Translations under genes and position numbers: made by a program
The notes under the pieces: model-generated
Database searches by the model: none
Seen by the model: only the letters and a program-made list of their open reading frames with translations
What the model was told of the DNA's origin: nothing
In this document: positions 33,394 to 45,370 of the stretch, piece by piece
How the letters are laid out: each line of letters opens with the position of its first letter
How positions within the stretch are numbered: the stretch's first letter is position 1
NCBI GenBank assembly: GCA_036346225.1
Contig: JARFIW010000170.1
Span: 8,866,501 to 8,930,500, forward strand
Origin: Platerodrilus igneus
Taxonomy: Eukaryota > Arthropoda > Insecta > Coleoptera > Lycidae
Direction: 5' to 3'
Length of the DNA: 64,000 nucleotides

Positions 33394-33734
33394 CAATTCG
33401 ACAATAAAATTGTTACAAACTTAATATTCCAAAATCAACTGTTCATAATATTTTAAAAAAGGAAAAGTTTCATCCTTATAAACCTACTATTGTCCAAGGC
33501 CTCAAAAGAGAAGATTTCGCCAGACGAATGCGTTTTTGTAATTGGTACATCCAAAATGCGAGGAAGAACCGCACTTTCCAGAATTGATAATATGGACAGA
33601 CGAAACGCGATTAACCAATTGCGGGGTGTTCAATAAACATAACACGCATCACTGGAGCACTGAAAATCATCATCTGACGGCGCAACGCAAATTTCAAACG
33701 AGATATGGATTTAACGTTTGCTGTGGTATCTTAG

Positions 33735-33794
33735 GTAGTTAATTATGATATAAATATTTTAGTAAATTAACCAATGTAATTAATACTTTTATAG
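33735..33794 (+). other. 60-nt spliceosomal intron in transposase pseudogene
   Basis: The interval begins GTAGTTAATT and ends ACTTTTATAG. Removing it joins GGTATCTTAG to GTAACAATTT and restores the conserved text CCGILG-NNLIGPFYF in a single frame. Retained, it introduces stop codons. Canonical GT-AG ends and a T-rich acceptor support it. Confidence 0.8.
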
Positions 33795-34940
33795 GTAACA
33801 ATTTGATTGGACCCTTTTATTTTGTCAATAACCTCAATGGCGCCAGATATACGGAATTGTTAAGAGACCAAATAATTCCGGCTATTAGAGGACTTGTACC
33901 AAATGATGATGATTTTCGAAAACTATGGTTTCAGCAAGATGGTTGTCCAGCTCACAATTCCCGAGAAGTTAGCGCCCTTTTAGCTGAACATTTTGGCCAA
34001 AATATTGTATGTAATAGTGGACCAATTATGTGGCCGGCAAGATCACTGGATCTTACACCACTTGATTTTTATTTATGAGGTTTTGCTAAAAATGAGGTAT
34101 ATGAGTTTGAACCGCCTCATAATATAAACGAACTGCAGGAAAGAGTCCGTGACATTCTTAACTCTATAAATAGGCGCACGTTAAGCAGAGTTGTACGGAA
34201 AGTTTTAATTAATTGTCGAATGTGCCGTGATGCAAACGGACAGCATTTTCAGCATCTACGGGAAGGAATTTAGATGATAGTTTGCTGTTTCGGTCACATT
34301 TAATTTTGTTCCCTAAATTAGATAAGATAGGCTACAGTTTTATGTTTAAGTTAATTTTAAGATTTATATCCAATACTTTACGAGTTCTACTTAACAAAAT
34401 GTATGTGGTACTACTACTACTACTACTACTGTTTGGAAAGTAGAAATCAAATTTTTGCCCTGTTGGGATTACCAAACGTTAAAGAACATACAAATTTAGT
34501 TATTTTTAAAATTTAGGATAGTTTTGCATTTTTTAATAGACATGTGGCATATTTTTGAAAAGGTAATTTTAAGGCGCATAATATTCACTTAATATTCAAA
34601 ATGGCGAACATAAGAAAAACAAAAGTTGTGGGCGTTTCCTCGAAAACAAAAGACAGTCAAATGATTCTATTTATGCTAAAATACTCCTTTTAGAAAAGTG
34701 TCTTAATAATGTGCAAGTCTTGTGATGGTGCGACTTATGATTCATGTTTTATTATCAAAAAACAAAATCCGCCATTTTTAGTTTTCTTCGAATATCTCCA
34801 AAACCAGACAACTTACACCAATTTTGTAAACGGATACAAAACTGGCCTGGATTCCTCCAAATCTTTCCCCATTTAACCCAATTTCTATCTCTTATAATAA
34901 CTGAAATCACAATATAGAGACTCGAAATTTGGACACACTG

Positions 34941-35410
34941 TATAAACCACACGACCAGGCGGTTAGTAAGTCTGTCTTAATCCGCAAATGATATGAAATA
35001 AATTGTTTGATTGAGTTGTTAAAATAAATACGCTAAGTGTCTATGTAAATTATGATATAGTTAGTCGATTACTGCGTGAGTAAATAGATTAATAGTGCAA
35101 CAATTCAAGTTAAATTAGTAATAAATATAGTGAACTCATCTCTTTAAAGAAAACATTATAGTAGTTATTGTTTGTAATTATCATCGGTAATGTCTGTAGC
35201 GACATTTGAGTATACTAAAAATTCGCTGTAAATATGTATAAATAATTAGACTTGTATTGGAACCAATAAAGAAGTGTAAATTAAAATACGTTACAGCTGT
35301 GACGGGAAAGTAACAATATACAAAGCACCGTAGATATTTTATCCTGATCACACATGCAGGTTTGAAATATCTTATACAAGTGACGATTTACATTAATTGC
35401 ATGTTTAGTA
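34941..35410 (+). repeat. Dispersed repeat M2, copy d, right fragment
   Basis: Continues the M2 text from 30589 (TATAAACCACACGACCAGGCGG). It runs through AATAAATATAGTGAACTCATC and then, after an internal deletion near 35362, joins to GAAATATCTTATACAAGTGAC, which in copies b and c lies several hundred bases further on. Confidence 0.7.
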
Positions 35411-36450
35411 ATGGTACGATTGATTTGCATTTTTGGTTTTACAATGTGATTAGGCTTTAAAAAGAATGAAAACAAACAGCGTAGCTAAATCTAAACATTT
35501 TATGCAGCAATATAAATTTATCGACCGTAATATTTACGTTATAGTTCATGTAAAGATCGGAAATAAAGGCGATATATATATATTTGGAAAGGCGAAATCC
35601 CTTTGTAAATTTCGAGCACACCGTGATTGTTATTTCGCAATGAAAAAAAAGTCAGTTCCTAATTAGAAACAACATGTGGCCGATACGATTTTTAAAAAGA
35701 ATCCTTTAAAATATAAATTAGAACGGGGTTTGTTGTCTGCTGCAAGTATTACACATTTCAGTGGAGGTATTGTTTCGGCTATTGTTTTATCATTAAAGGG
35801 TTGATTGCAACCCCGCCAACAACCGACGTGCGTCCATATATGACCGTGGGCTATCCGTTTCAAGGGGCAGCTGGTTGAAATTTGTTATCATATAATATGC
35901 TACGTAACGTCGTAATAATGGGAACGCCAGGAAACAATGGGCCACCGTCATGCCTGGTTGGATGTCTCCCTATTCGCATCACCGTCACTTCATTGTTTTA
36001 GTGTGGCTATAGCTTGTCCCCTTAATGCAGTACAGCTCGCTTGAAGCGAACACTGTAGTGGTATTAAATATATCACAATACAGCAGGATCTTTTAATTAG
36101 TGATGGGATTAGAGATACAAAATCCGGCTAGTTACTTCAAAACGTATTCAAAAATATGTATTTGCGTAGAGATTTATTAAATTTTCCTTTATAATAGACT
36201 ATTTTTTAAATGTTCATTATAGTACGTAGTTGAAGATATGATAACCAGTCAAATTCACACTATTAACTACATACTAAACGTGGAAATTTCTAAGCAAGTT
36301 AAAATCTTTCAACTCTTACTGTTATTAACTAATACTACAGTCTAGTTTAAATAAAATGTATATCACAATTATTTTTTGTTAGACATGAGTAGGCAAAGTA
36401 GGTCAAAGCTGCACCCTATCTCCTGCTATCCTTGGCGTCATAGACATTCG
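35411..36450. other. No gene recognised
   Basis: Mixed spacer. A slightly GC-richer part at 35750-36060 has no recognisable frame or repeat partner in this window. Confidence 0.35.
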
Positions 36451-36454
36451 CATT

Positions 36455-36456
36455 AC

Positions 36457-36508
<52 letters not shown>
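36455..36508. repeat. TA dinucleotide microsatellite
   Basis: About 27 TA repeats preceded by ACATATACA. Likely to vary in length between individuals. Confidence 0.95.
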
Positions 36509-36510
<2 letters not shown>

Positions 36511-37789
36511 CTGAGGAAAAGACGCCATCTTGTTCAATAAGGGTTAAATACCAATTCAGAGTGATGTTTGGAGTTGCAAATGCGCTTTGTATAAGTAATT
36601 TGAAGAACATTTATGCACATCCTTTTGTTCATTTAACATCGAAAGTTATTAATGGGATAAGCGCATTTATCTAAGCTGCAAATACGTTAATGTAGAAAAA
36701 GTCACGCAATAGTTAAATTGGGAACTTCAAATTCCTATTGTAAACTACTACTTTCAATTGATCACGTAGGCTAGCAAATTTTTGTCATATAAACCAACAT
36801 TTGTAAATGATGAAGACGCTAACAATTTATCAATTTGTTATTTACACTAAGTGATTACGACTTAATAAAAATAAACATTGTTGGAATTTACATGTAATGA
36901 TGACGTCAAACTGACGAGAACCAAGGCATTCAACGAATAGTATTCAATGTTTTTAAAATGTAGCCTAATCATTGGAAATGGTGTACGTGTACCAAATTTA
37001 GCACGAGGTGTCGGATATAACTCCACAATAACAGCTCCGTAATCTGAATTAAGCTTTATAAATAACAGTACATTTACTAAGAAAGAACGATTGTTGATTC
37101 TTCAGTAAATCAGCAAAGAGTTAAGATGAATAAAGTGCTACGATTAGGTAAGAGTTAATAATATTCTGTTAAAAAGTGTAGTTTGACTTAGTCGATTGAA
37201 AAAATGTGTTACGTCCAAAACCCTGCAAGCAGTCTTTTCTGTATGAATATTAATTAATACTACTTTTATTTAAAAACGTCCCGAAATTTCTAAAAAATCA
37301 TAAAAACTATCGATCAACAATCTCGATATCCTGCCACTTGAAATTAGTGCTATTCTGTAAAATTTCATCAAGAATTTACTCTATAAATTTTACGTTAAAA
37401 AATCAAATAGCTGCTTAGCAACCTCACATTACAAAGTCACTACAAATAAGTTCTAACACTTGCAGTGAATAGGTTTCAATCTGAGCTTCACATAAATTCA
37501 TGGCTTTCTTTTAAACGATAAGACCACTTAACCATCTACCTAGTAAATGAACACTTGGAATGGGTTTGTTATCTATATCACATTTATACTGTTATCCTGC
37601 AGCTGTGCAGGTGTTCAAAGTAATAAGATAATTCTCTTTTGTTAACAATTCTTGGTAGCCTTTATCTCCTTGTTGACAAGCTGTTACAGCTGATAGATTT
37701 TTGCAGATGCGTCTGAGAATTCTTCACACTTGATCCTTCCGCGATGTTTTTGACAGCAAAACACCTTGCCCATACGTGGTTCTTTTCTT
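36509..37789. other. No gene recognised
   Basis: AT-rich spacer with no frames over 60 codons and no matched repeat. Confidence 0.35.
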
Positions 37790-38678
37790 ATAAATATAAA
37801 CGGTGCTTTAAAATCGGTACATTGAATAGAACATCCTTTTTCGCATGTTGTAAGTCGCGATTTTAAGATGCTATTTGTAAGCAGTGATCTAACTTAGTTA
37901 AATTAGTCGAATTTGTGTCCAATCCATAGACGAAGGCAGCCTACATGCCTCGAAATCCGTAAGATGGTACCACAGATGCAGACAACTACCATTTCCTAAG
38001 GTACATGTACTCTGTTTTTTTCTATTCCGTTCTTGCTGCGATGAAATATTGACACTTCTTTTGCTGATTGCTAACCAGACTGCGTGTACAAGTTTACTTC
38101 TTCGTCTCTGTGCACAAGTGCTTACGAAGAGTAGAGCAATTTTTTACTTATTAAGATTGACTAAATGCTTCATGAATTTTTTTACCATCAATCATCTAGA
38201 TTAAGTTTCACATTTTATTTATTTCAGTTGGGGTTATGTTCTAAATTTTCAAACTGCACCTCAAAGAGCAAGTAGAAATAAAATAAATTTTGTCTAGTCT
38301 TTTTTTTTCTTGTACATATTTAGGTCTGAATATGTTGAAAGTATTCTAGTATTTAGATTCTATTCTCAATATTTTAAAACGTTTAGGTTTATATTGTACT
38401 ATATGTAAATTGACGCTCTGTGTACATCACCTTGTGTCAAACCATCACGTAAATGTGTTTGACTTTTGTAAATAGTCTTTCGGGACTGTATGTAGATAAT
38501 ATAGTTTTTACCGAGGTTTTCAATTTGTTCTACGACGATTTTGAGCTAGCCCGAAATCTAATACTTTTGGATTTCGATTCTACCATTCTGTCCCTGTTTG
38601 TTGCGGTATTCGGTGTAGGTAATTCTCCTTACTGACTTTACTGCTTTCTTTCGTGTTTGCACGGAATACCGTAACAAT
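37790..38678 (+). repeat. Dispersed unclassified repeat M1, copy 2
   Basis: Collinear with 19900-20952, ending at the same GCACGGAATACCGTAACA. Here the right flank is not M2, so the shared end point is likely the true right boundary of M1. Confidence 0.65.
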
Positions 38679-39660
38679 CGTAAGTAGAAGATTGCACGTT
38701 TGAATTGTTTTGGTAGTGGCGTTCTATAACTTTAAAGCACCACCCTAAGTTGTTTCTAAGCAGCGCCCTGAGTAATACCCTGAGTAATACTCTAAGCACC
38801 GTCCTGAGTATCATTCTGAGGATCATTCACGACTCTTAGATTTCATAATCGTTTCAATAAAAAATTTTAAATAGCACTGTAAACGCTTCTTCGAGAATTA
38901 ATGCTTTTTCACTGAGAATATTTGTTTAATCTGATTGGTTTAGAGTTGCTCAAATAAAATTTGTTGTGAAATGGGTTTTGGATTTAAACAAGGTGTCAGT
39001 TTTGTGTAACTGTGTTTGGATGTCAATGCTTGAAATAGACCTTGTTGGGAAACGGTTTAACCGGATATAATTCAAGACTACTGTAATCAAGATCAGATAA
39101 GTTTTAGTTTAATATTTTTTTAACGAACAATTGAAAAGATGCATTGCGTATTTAATAATTTTAGAGTAAAATTTTGTAGTTGTAAAACCTTATTAATTCG
39201 ATATTTATTTAGAAAATAATTTATAATGAAGAGCAATTTACACGAATTTTCGGTTCAAAGGTACATTTTTAAGTAATAGTTTGAGCCGAGACTACTCTAA
39301 CCCTGAAAGTCCATTATCAGTATATGTCAAGTGTAAATTGGTGCATTGGTAAACTTTTTAAAATTTTTTATGTAATTTGCTTTGCTCTGTTTCCCAATTG
39401 TTGTTTATAATTGGCACTAACTGTAAATATTTGTGATTGTAAAATTTTTGTGAGGTTTAATATACCAATTGAGTCGGAGAGAGTTTATGTTCAACCCACT
39501 GATAGCTGTGGAAGTGATTTCTTTACTTAGGTAGGAGATGTTCCGACTACTGGCCAGAGGAAGTAACTACGAGTTTCTAAAGTAAAAGAAAGTTGACGCT
39601 CTAGGTAAGGAACATTTTCGTAGGCTTCCAATATAACAGCAGGAAAATGACGGCCAAAAC
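38679..39660. other. No gene recognised
   Basis: A short run of CCTGAGTA-like units (38740-38830; GCCCTGAGTAATACCCTGAG and further copies) is the only local structure. The minus strand reads it as an Arg/Leu-rich repeat (VLRVLLRVLLRALLR), which I consider a by-product. Confidence 0.4.
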
Positions 39661-39666
39661 ATGGGG

Positions 39667-39732
39667 CTCGACACCTCATCGTAGATCCCAATATCACGGC
39701 TGTGATATTGGGATCTACGATGAGGTGTCGAG
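39667..39732. repeat. Perfect 31-bp inverted repeat with 4-base loop
   Basis: Arms 39667-39697 and 39702-39732 are exact reverse complements around the loop GGCT. A further about 15 bases on each side (CCAAAACATGGGG against CCCAAAATGTGGGT) pair imperfectly. Possible origins are a small foldback or MITE core, or a replication snap-back product. The tight loop argues against a typical microRNA precursor. Confidence 0.85.
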
Positions 39733-39739
39733 ACCCACA

Positions 39740-40121
39740 TTTTGGGTCTTCTTTTCCCTATTCTTTATAGGGTTCTAAAGGTATTAAATTAAAAAAAAAA
39801 TAATTTTTAACACCAGTAACTTAGACACAAAAACTTGAAGAACATACCTTCATATGAAAAAAATTTATTATTTACTATATATACACAGGAAGTAATATAA
39901 ATGATGGATTCTATAGTAAATGGTAAATAAGAATTTTTTTTACATGAATAAATAAAAATACAACATGGTGCCCGATATTTGACAAAATAAAAAACGTGGT
40001 CAACCAACATGCATGGCGCTGATTACGTAGTTTTAAAAATAAAAGATAGTTGTCAAGACGGTAGACAAAATTATAGGTTAGTACATATAAAACCCGTCAA
40101 AGCCCAATCCGCCACAATTAC
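39740..40121. other. No gene recognised
   Basis: AT-rich spacer upstream of the second SINE copy. The 67-codon minus-strand frame at 39807-40010 has no recognisable family. Confidence 0.35.
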
Positions 40122-40419
40122 CTTACATATGATTTTCTAATGCTCCACCCAAAAGTACTACAATGGCCAGGACGCGAGTTTTTTCTTACCTGGAAATTTT
40201 GAATTTTGCCGAACCCTTGCTGTTGCAAGCAAGGTAAAGATCTTTAACGTGCGTGACAGCACTCACACACGCGACCTCCATTTTACCTCTCATCCAAACG
40301 AGGGTGTATTTTTGTGACAAATGCTCGCCTAACATTTTCCAAGCGGACCGTGTTGGGATTCGATACCCTGACCTTGGGCGTAGTAGTCACACGCATACCA
40401 ACTACGCCACGGAGCCGCC
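40122..40419 (-). mobile_element. tRNA-derived SINE, copy 2
   Basis: On the minus strand the head reads GGCGGCTCCGTGGCGTAGTT, containing an A box (TGGCGTAGTTGG at 40409-40398), and a B box (about 40367-40356, GGTATCGAATCC) at normal polymerase III spacing. The tRNA-unrelated body contains TGTCACAAAAATACACCCTC and GATGAGAGGTAAAATGGAGG, then GCACGTTAAAGATC and AAGGGTTCGGCAAAATTC. The tail is AGAAAATCATATGTAA. Confidence 0.85.
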
Positions 40420-40958
40420 TCGCCACAACTACCGCTCGTTTTTCCGAGTTTGAATTTTTAAAATCCGACGATGTTATTAGTTGTCCTCTCAAGATGGGGA
40501 GATATCGCAATTCTATTGGTCCACGCAGTTATAAATAAAAATTAAAATTAGATGTGACTTATTAATATAGAGTTCCCAAGAACGGTTAAACAGGGGTATA
40601 ATTAAACGGAGACCTTGGAAAGTAGTTGACATTTCAACTACTTTACGATTTTATTACCTATATGACAAGAGCGTCGGAATAAATGTATTTATAAATAAAA
40701 TGCAAGTTCTTTTTTAATTAAAAGTGGCGTTACTCATGCATCGTGGTTGCCTAACCTACAGGTGGCGGTGGCGTTGTTCATGCATCGTGAGTTGCCTAAC
40801 CTACAGGTGGCGGCGACGGCGCTGCGATAGGATCACCCACATCTCACTACTCACAAATTACAAACATTTGTAAGTTCTTTAGAAAATCTCCAGTAAGAAA
40901 CACCATTCTTCAAAATTATACCAAACAAAAAAAATGAAAGGAATTAAATTTAATTCTT
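40420..40958. other. Spacer with a 45-bp tandem duplication
   Basis: GTGGCGTTACTCATGCATCG at about 40724 and GTGGCGTTGTTCATGCATCG at about 40769 start two adjacent copies of a unit that includes GTTGCCTAACCTACAG. Nothing else was recognised. Confidence 0.6.
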
Positions 40959-41589
40959 GACAAGGTGGAATAGTATAGAGGACACGATTGGAAGATTTCT
41001 GGCAGTAAAAGATTGTGCTGTTTTAGTATTGAATGATATTGGTTCTTCTTATATGTGGAATGAAGCTCAATATCCTAAACTTTTGGAACTTTATAAAGTC
41101 TTGGGACCGATTTAGCAGCTGAAGGCTTAGGGCTACGAGATGCCAATTTATTAACAAGTGAAGGTATAATTTGAACTTCTGTTAAATGAACTAAAAATTT
41201 AAACACTGAAATAAGTTTGAAATTATTACATGCTTTAGAAGAACGAATTCAAGAAAGTAGACGAATAGAATTAGCAACTCTTGCTGTATTTGCAAAATCC
41301 ACAAAACATTTCCAGACCAGCAAAGAAATCTAGTGTACTTTCTTTAGCTTCAAAAACCGAAATTATTAAGTTACCTAGAAAGATATTGTTTAGAATATTT
41401 TCAAATTCTTATGTGCAAACCGATTCTGATGAAGAAAAAATCGAAGAAATTACTGATAAAAGAAATGCTTTTTTAAAGGAAGTCATGGAAGAATCAATTC
41501 ATAAGTTTCTTGAATACCCTGAAGAAAAACTTACAAATCCAAAGAGACTGAAAGCTGAATTTTCTTTATTCGAGGCAACTGAAAACTAG
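40959..41589 (+). pseudogene. hAT transposase fragment
   Basis: The start reads TRWNS followed by EDTIGRFLAVKDCAVLVLND and PKLLELYKVLGP, matching the conserved TRWNSxxxMLxR...FLE/LKP region of hAT transposases. Several stops follow, then an open frame at 41281-41589 with SLASKTEIIKLPRKILFRIF, an acidic stretch, and EFSLFEATEN. The dimerisation region at the extreme C-terminus is not seen and no 8-bp duplication or end was found. It is the middle of a dead element. Confidence 0.5.
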
Positions 41590-43709
41590 TGAACAAGTAT
41601 TTTCAATTTCAGGCAGTATTGTGTCCAAAATAATAACAAGTGGATATTTTATGTTTTTGAAAATCCTATTTTCTTAGGAGAAATTAAAATTAGTGAAATA
41701 AATATAAATAGTGTTTGAAATTTTTGTTTGAGCTTCCGTTATTGTATGTATATAATGTGTAATCCCTAATTTCTTTTATGTTTTGATTTTGATATTGATT
41801 TCGTTTTTTGTTATTTTATATAAATTAAATAAAAATATTTTCCTTGTTCAATTTTTTTTTGACAAAATTTCTAAAATCTAGAAATCGAAAACCAGTTTTT
41901 CAAAATGTAGGTTTTGTAAAAACCATATTTTGAACATCTCTACTGTGTAGTAAAAATTATTATTTCATCTAGTAGTAAATTGCAACGGATGTGGATGTCT
42001 TCTGGAACACGTCCATGGAGCTGCAAAGCAATTTTTCAATCCTTCAGTCAATAATTAATTATCATGTAAAAATAGTAGTTTCACATAGCAAAACACAAAG
42101 TTATTCTTTAGCCAATGAATTTAGTACATAGGCAACTATGCAACGCGAAGAAAAAGTTATTTTCCACGGATCTGTAAAAGCACAGCTGCTTCATCACCAA
42201 CTTTTTGTAAGGAATTTAATTACATATAATTGCACTTTAAATGCTCGACATTCCAACGCAAAGTTGTAAAAAAAGCAGCATTAAAACAGGAGTTTCCTAA
42301 ATTAAACGGCAGTTCCCAAGTCTCTGAATACCAACTTTTTAGCAGCCTGAAAAATGAATCCAAAACGAAAACATTGACAACTTTATGTCATTTAAAATAT
42401 TACTGAGTGACAGTGTAAACACATGAGATACGTCTGAGACGATGTAAAATTCATGGTCTAGCAAGCGGTATTTGTATCACACGGTGCTGGTGAGTGCTGA
42501 CAGACAGGTTGTAGAAGAGAAACGATGGAATGAAACAACAACAAAAATTACACTCTAATGATCATTATCTCGCATGTATAATGGTGGAACAAGGCTTTGT
42601 GTGCTAATTAAGATTTTATAACTTATCTAGATTAAGGATTAGATAGCTGTGCTTAAGCGAATAGACGTATATAGGGTTGAAAATGGGCTGAGAAGAATCG
42701 ATTTGCAAGGTTTTTAATTAGCGGAGATTACCATCAAGTTTTTGAAATACCGAAAAAGCACTTCCGCTGTATCAAATTTGTTGTTAATGTATTCGGAAAG
42801 TTTAATAACGTCTTTAAAGCTGGTTTCACAATGCCCATCAAAGAAATTGAAAACCACTTCCTTATTCACGTACAAAATAATCTCATGGAAGCAATTGAAA
42901 TGGACAATCTTCGTTTTCACTCCTCAAATGCCAGTTGTTTCGTTCTAACATCTTCAATCGTGTACTTCAGCGAAACAACGACCCCGAAATGTTTCGTCAG
43001 TTTACAACAAAAACAAACGTTAAGTGGGCGTGGAATAACTTCTACTTCATTTTCTCCTAAGCTTTGTTAGAACTGCAGAATGCAAATTAATTAATATGAT
43101 GAAATAACAAAGGAACATTTTATGAAAGATGTACCTGTTTGAATTACTGTCCATTGACCTTCAGCCCGGAAGCTTATAGGTACGTTTTTGAAGAACATTA
43201 TTTTTTCGTTGATTTTTGTTTTAGATGTTAAGGTTTTGATAAATGAATAAATTGCAGGCAGGGGTCCTTATAAACTCGACTTTCCCGATAGGTTATGTAT
43301 TTGTTCAAGCTTTCATAAAGTCCAAGAGTAAAAACGTAAACGCGATTCAGAAATGGTGACTTTGTTTGATTCGCAAATTGTGTTGGATGCATCGCTCTGA
43401 AAGAGCAAATACCGTTCATCAAAATGACTGTTAATTTAATTACCGCAGCGTGACTGTTAAGATTTTTATACCATTAGGAATTTTAATTTTTGTACAAATC
43501 TGTTTAAATTTAAATTTAGATTTAAACTAAAATTCAAAATATCGTCTACCTCTATAATTTTTTCCGATTACCAAAGATACGTACAAGTGTGCTTTTTTAG
43601 AATTTTGTACACCCTGGATTGAGTGCCAAATTTATAAATGGGCAATCAAAGGCAATTGCCCAGGGCGGTAAATTTTTCAGGACGGGAAATTTTGAGGCGT
43701 ATTAAGAAG
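41590..43709. other. No gene recognised with confidence
   Basis: The minus strand at 43060-42714 has two adjacent coding-like frames (CKLTKHFGVVVSLKYTIEDV, then after a stop FDGHCETSFKDVIKLSEYIN). They could be one broken gene of unknown family. The rest is AT-rich spacer. Confidence 0.35.
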
Positions 43710-43718
43710 ATTTGGAAT

Positions 43719-44238
43719 GTGTGTGAAGTTAGCACTCCATTTTTTAAAAATCATGATTTTGAAAGTTGTTCCAAATTGTTCTAATCTTGTACTGCATTGT
43801 TCCAATTCGACACTATTTTATTCCAAAAGATTCCTGGAAAATTTTGCAAAACCCATTTTGTTACTGGCACCCCATTTATCGAAAATCGTGGTTTTCGCCA
43901 TCGCTTAACATTGTTCTAGTTGTTCCAATCATTGTTCCAAAAGGACAATTCCGTATCTAAACGATTCTTCAAAAAAAAACGGCAAAAATACATTTTTTTG
44001 CTGGCACCCCATTTTTCAAAAATCGAAATTTTGGCCGTCGATTAAGATTGTTCTAGTTGTTCCAAACATTGTTCCAAACGGACAATTCCGTCTCTAAACG
44101 ATTCTTCAAAAAAACGGAAAAAACATTTTTTAACAAACAAGACTGCCGGGCCAAGAGTAAACATACCTTTCCCTTCTTGCTCCAATGGAAAACATAGTTC
44201 TGCAGTATGAATCTCCTATCACCAGCGGTTCTCCCAAA
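43719..44238 (+). repeat. FB2 left arm
   Basis: Contains two tandem copies of the GGCACCCCATTT...GTTCCAA...ACGATTCTTC unit (about 43845-43985 and 43986-44115), then less than one unit of the array found in the right arm (GTTCTGCAGTATGAATCTCC and AGCGGTTCTCCCAAA). Confidence 0.75.
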
Positions 44239-44639
44239 AACACACGGATGCGTGAAATAATACTTCACGTATAATTATTGATGTATGAAGTGGAACTTTA
44301 TACACGGGAGTAGAAAAACTGTTTTGAAATACATTACACCAAAATCTTGGCAAATATATGACTTATTTTATATTATTATTATTATTATTAAATACTATTA
44401 ATATTTTATTATAAACATGTACTCCTAAATATAACTTATATGTTGTGTTTAGTGAGATATTCTTTTCGTTAGGAACAAGCCACGTAGATTTTTTAGATAT
44501 ATACGTTTTTTGGCGTAGCGTTCCATGACTTAAGATCGTTGTCAAACATCCATTCATAACTTCCTTCTTATTTTTGTAATGAAAACGATGACTACTATAT
44601 GGTCAGAACAAAAAGTTAGCTATATGGAACAAAAAAGAA
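44239..44639. other. FB2 central spacer
   Basis: AT-rich, with a TTA microsatellite at about 44370-44392. No gene. Confidence 0.6.
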
Positions 44640-45370
44640 AAATATATTTACTCTTGTCCATACAGTAGAAACATTGATTTTGGGAGAACCGGTGGCGATG
44701 GGAGACTCATAATGTAGAACTATGTTTTTAAATTTAGAACAGCTCAGAATAAAAAATTTAGCCATTGGAGCAAAAGAAAAAGGCTATGTTTACACTCCTG
44801 TCAATATAGTAAAAACACCGATTTTTGAGAGAACCGCTGGTGATAGGAGATTCATACTACAGAACTATGTTTTTTAGGCTTAGAACAGCTCAAAATAAAA
44901 AGTTAGCCATTGGAACAAAAAAGGAAGGCTATGTTTACACTCCTGTCGATATAGTAAAGACACCGATTTTTGGGAGAACCGCTGGTGATAGAAGATTCAT
45001 ACTGCAGAACTATGTTTTCTAGGCTTAGAACAGTTCAGAACAAAAAGTTAGCCATTGGAACAGAACAGGAAGGCTATGTTTACTACTGTCGATATAGCAA
45101 GAACATCGATTTATGGGAGAACCGCTGGTGATAGGAGATTCATACTGTAGAACTATGTTTTCTAGGCTTAGAACAGCTCAGAACAAAAAGTTAGCAATAG
45201 GAACAGAAGAGGAAAGCTATGTTTACTCCTGTCGATATAGTAAAAACGGCGATTTAAGGAGAACCGCTAGTGATAGGACATTCATACTGCAGAACTACAT
45301 TTTCTATGCTTAGAACAGCCCAGAACAAGAAGTTAGCCATTGGAGCAAGAAGAGAAAGGTGTGCTTACTC
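44640..45370 (+). repeat. FB2 right-arm tandem array, about five 145-bp units
   Basis: GAGAACCGxTGGxGATxGGA recurs at about 44684, 44829, 44976, 45118 and 45258. Each unit continues through AGAACTATGTTTT, TTAGAACAGCTCAGAA, AAGTTAGCCATTGG and TCGATATAGTAAAAACA. The units differ at several positions, so this array is older than the one in FB1. Chance open frames (44825-45022, 45113-45313) span it. Confidence 0.85.

Larger units (their letters stand above)
31323..34273 (+). pseudogene. DDE transposase of mariner-superfamily element, intron-bearing, interrupted
   Basis: The N-terminal part (31323 to about 31620) starts MAHVYKFSNEEKFDMLNTYL, then YPERRQPHKTYFRKIV, the helix-turn-helix type often annotated DUF4817 in insects. 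It is cut by an insertion (about 31621-33393). Downstream come IPKSTVHNILKKEKFHPYKP, IIWTDETRL (first Asp), NVCCGILG, a 60-base intron, then NLIGPFYFVNNLNGARY, WFQQDGCPAHNSR (second Asp) and LDLTPLDFYL (third Asp). By my count 41 residues separate the last two Asp residues. A TGA at 34076-34078 replaces the expected Trp after FYL. The frame then continues to HFQHLREGI and a stop at 34271-34273. One nonsense change, a small shift near 33430 and the insertion are the only clear lesions. Confidence 0.85.
30590..34940 (+). mobile_element. Mariner-superfamily element with about 500-bp inverted repeats
   Basis: The ends CAGTGTGTCCAAATTTCGAG and the inverse lie between TA dinucleotides (30588-30589 and 34941-34942). 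The empty site at 17610 has a single TA in the same context. The inverted repeats run from 30590 to about 31093 and from about 34436 to 34940 with few differences. Between them lies a transposase gene on the plus strand, broken by an unrelated insertion of about 1.77 kb. Without that insertion the element would be about 2.6 kb. Confidence 0.9.

Noticed and set aside
36416..36610. Minus-strand frame with an Ile/Tyr repeat
   Set aside because: Product of the TA microsatellite.
38638..38826. Minus-strand frame with an Arg/Leu repeat
   Set aside because: Product of a short CCTGAGTA-like simple repeat.
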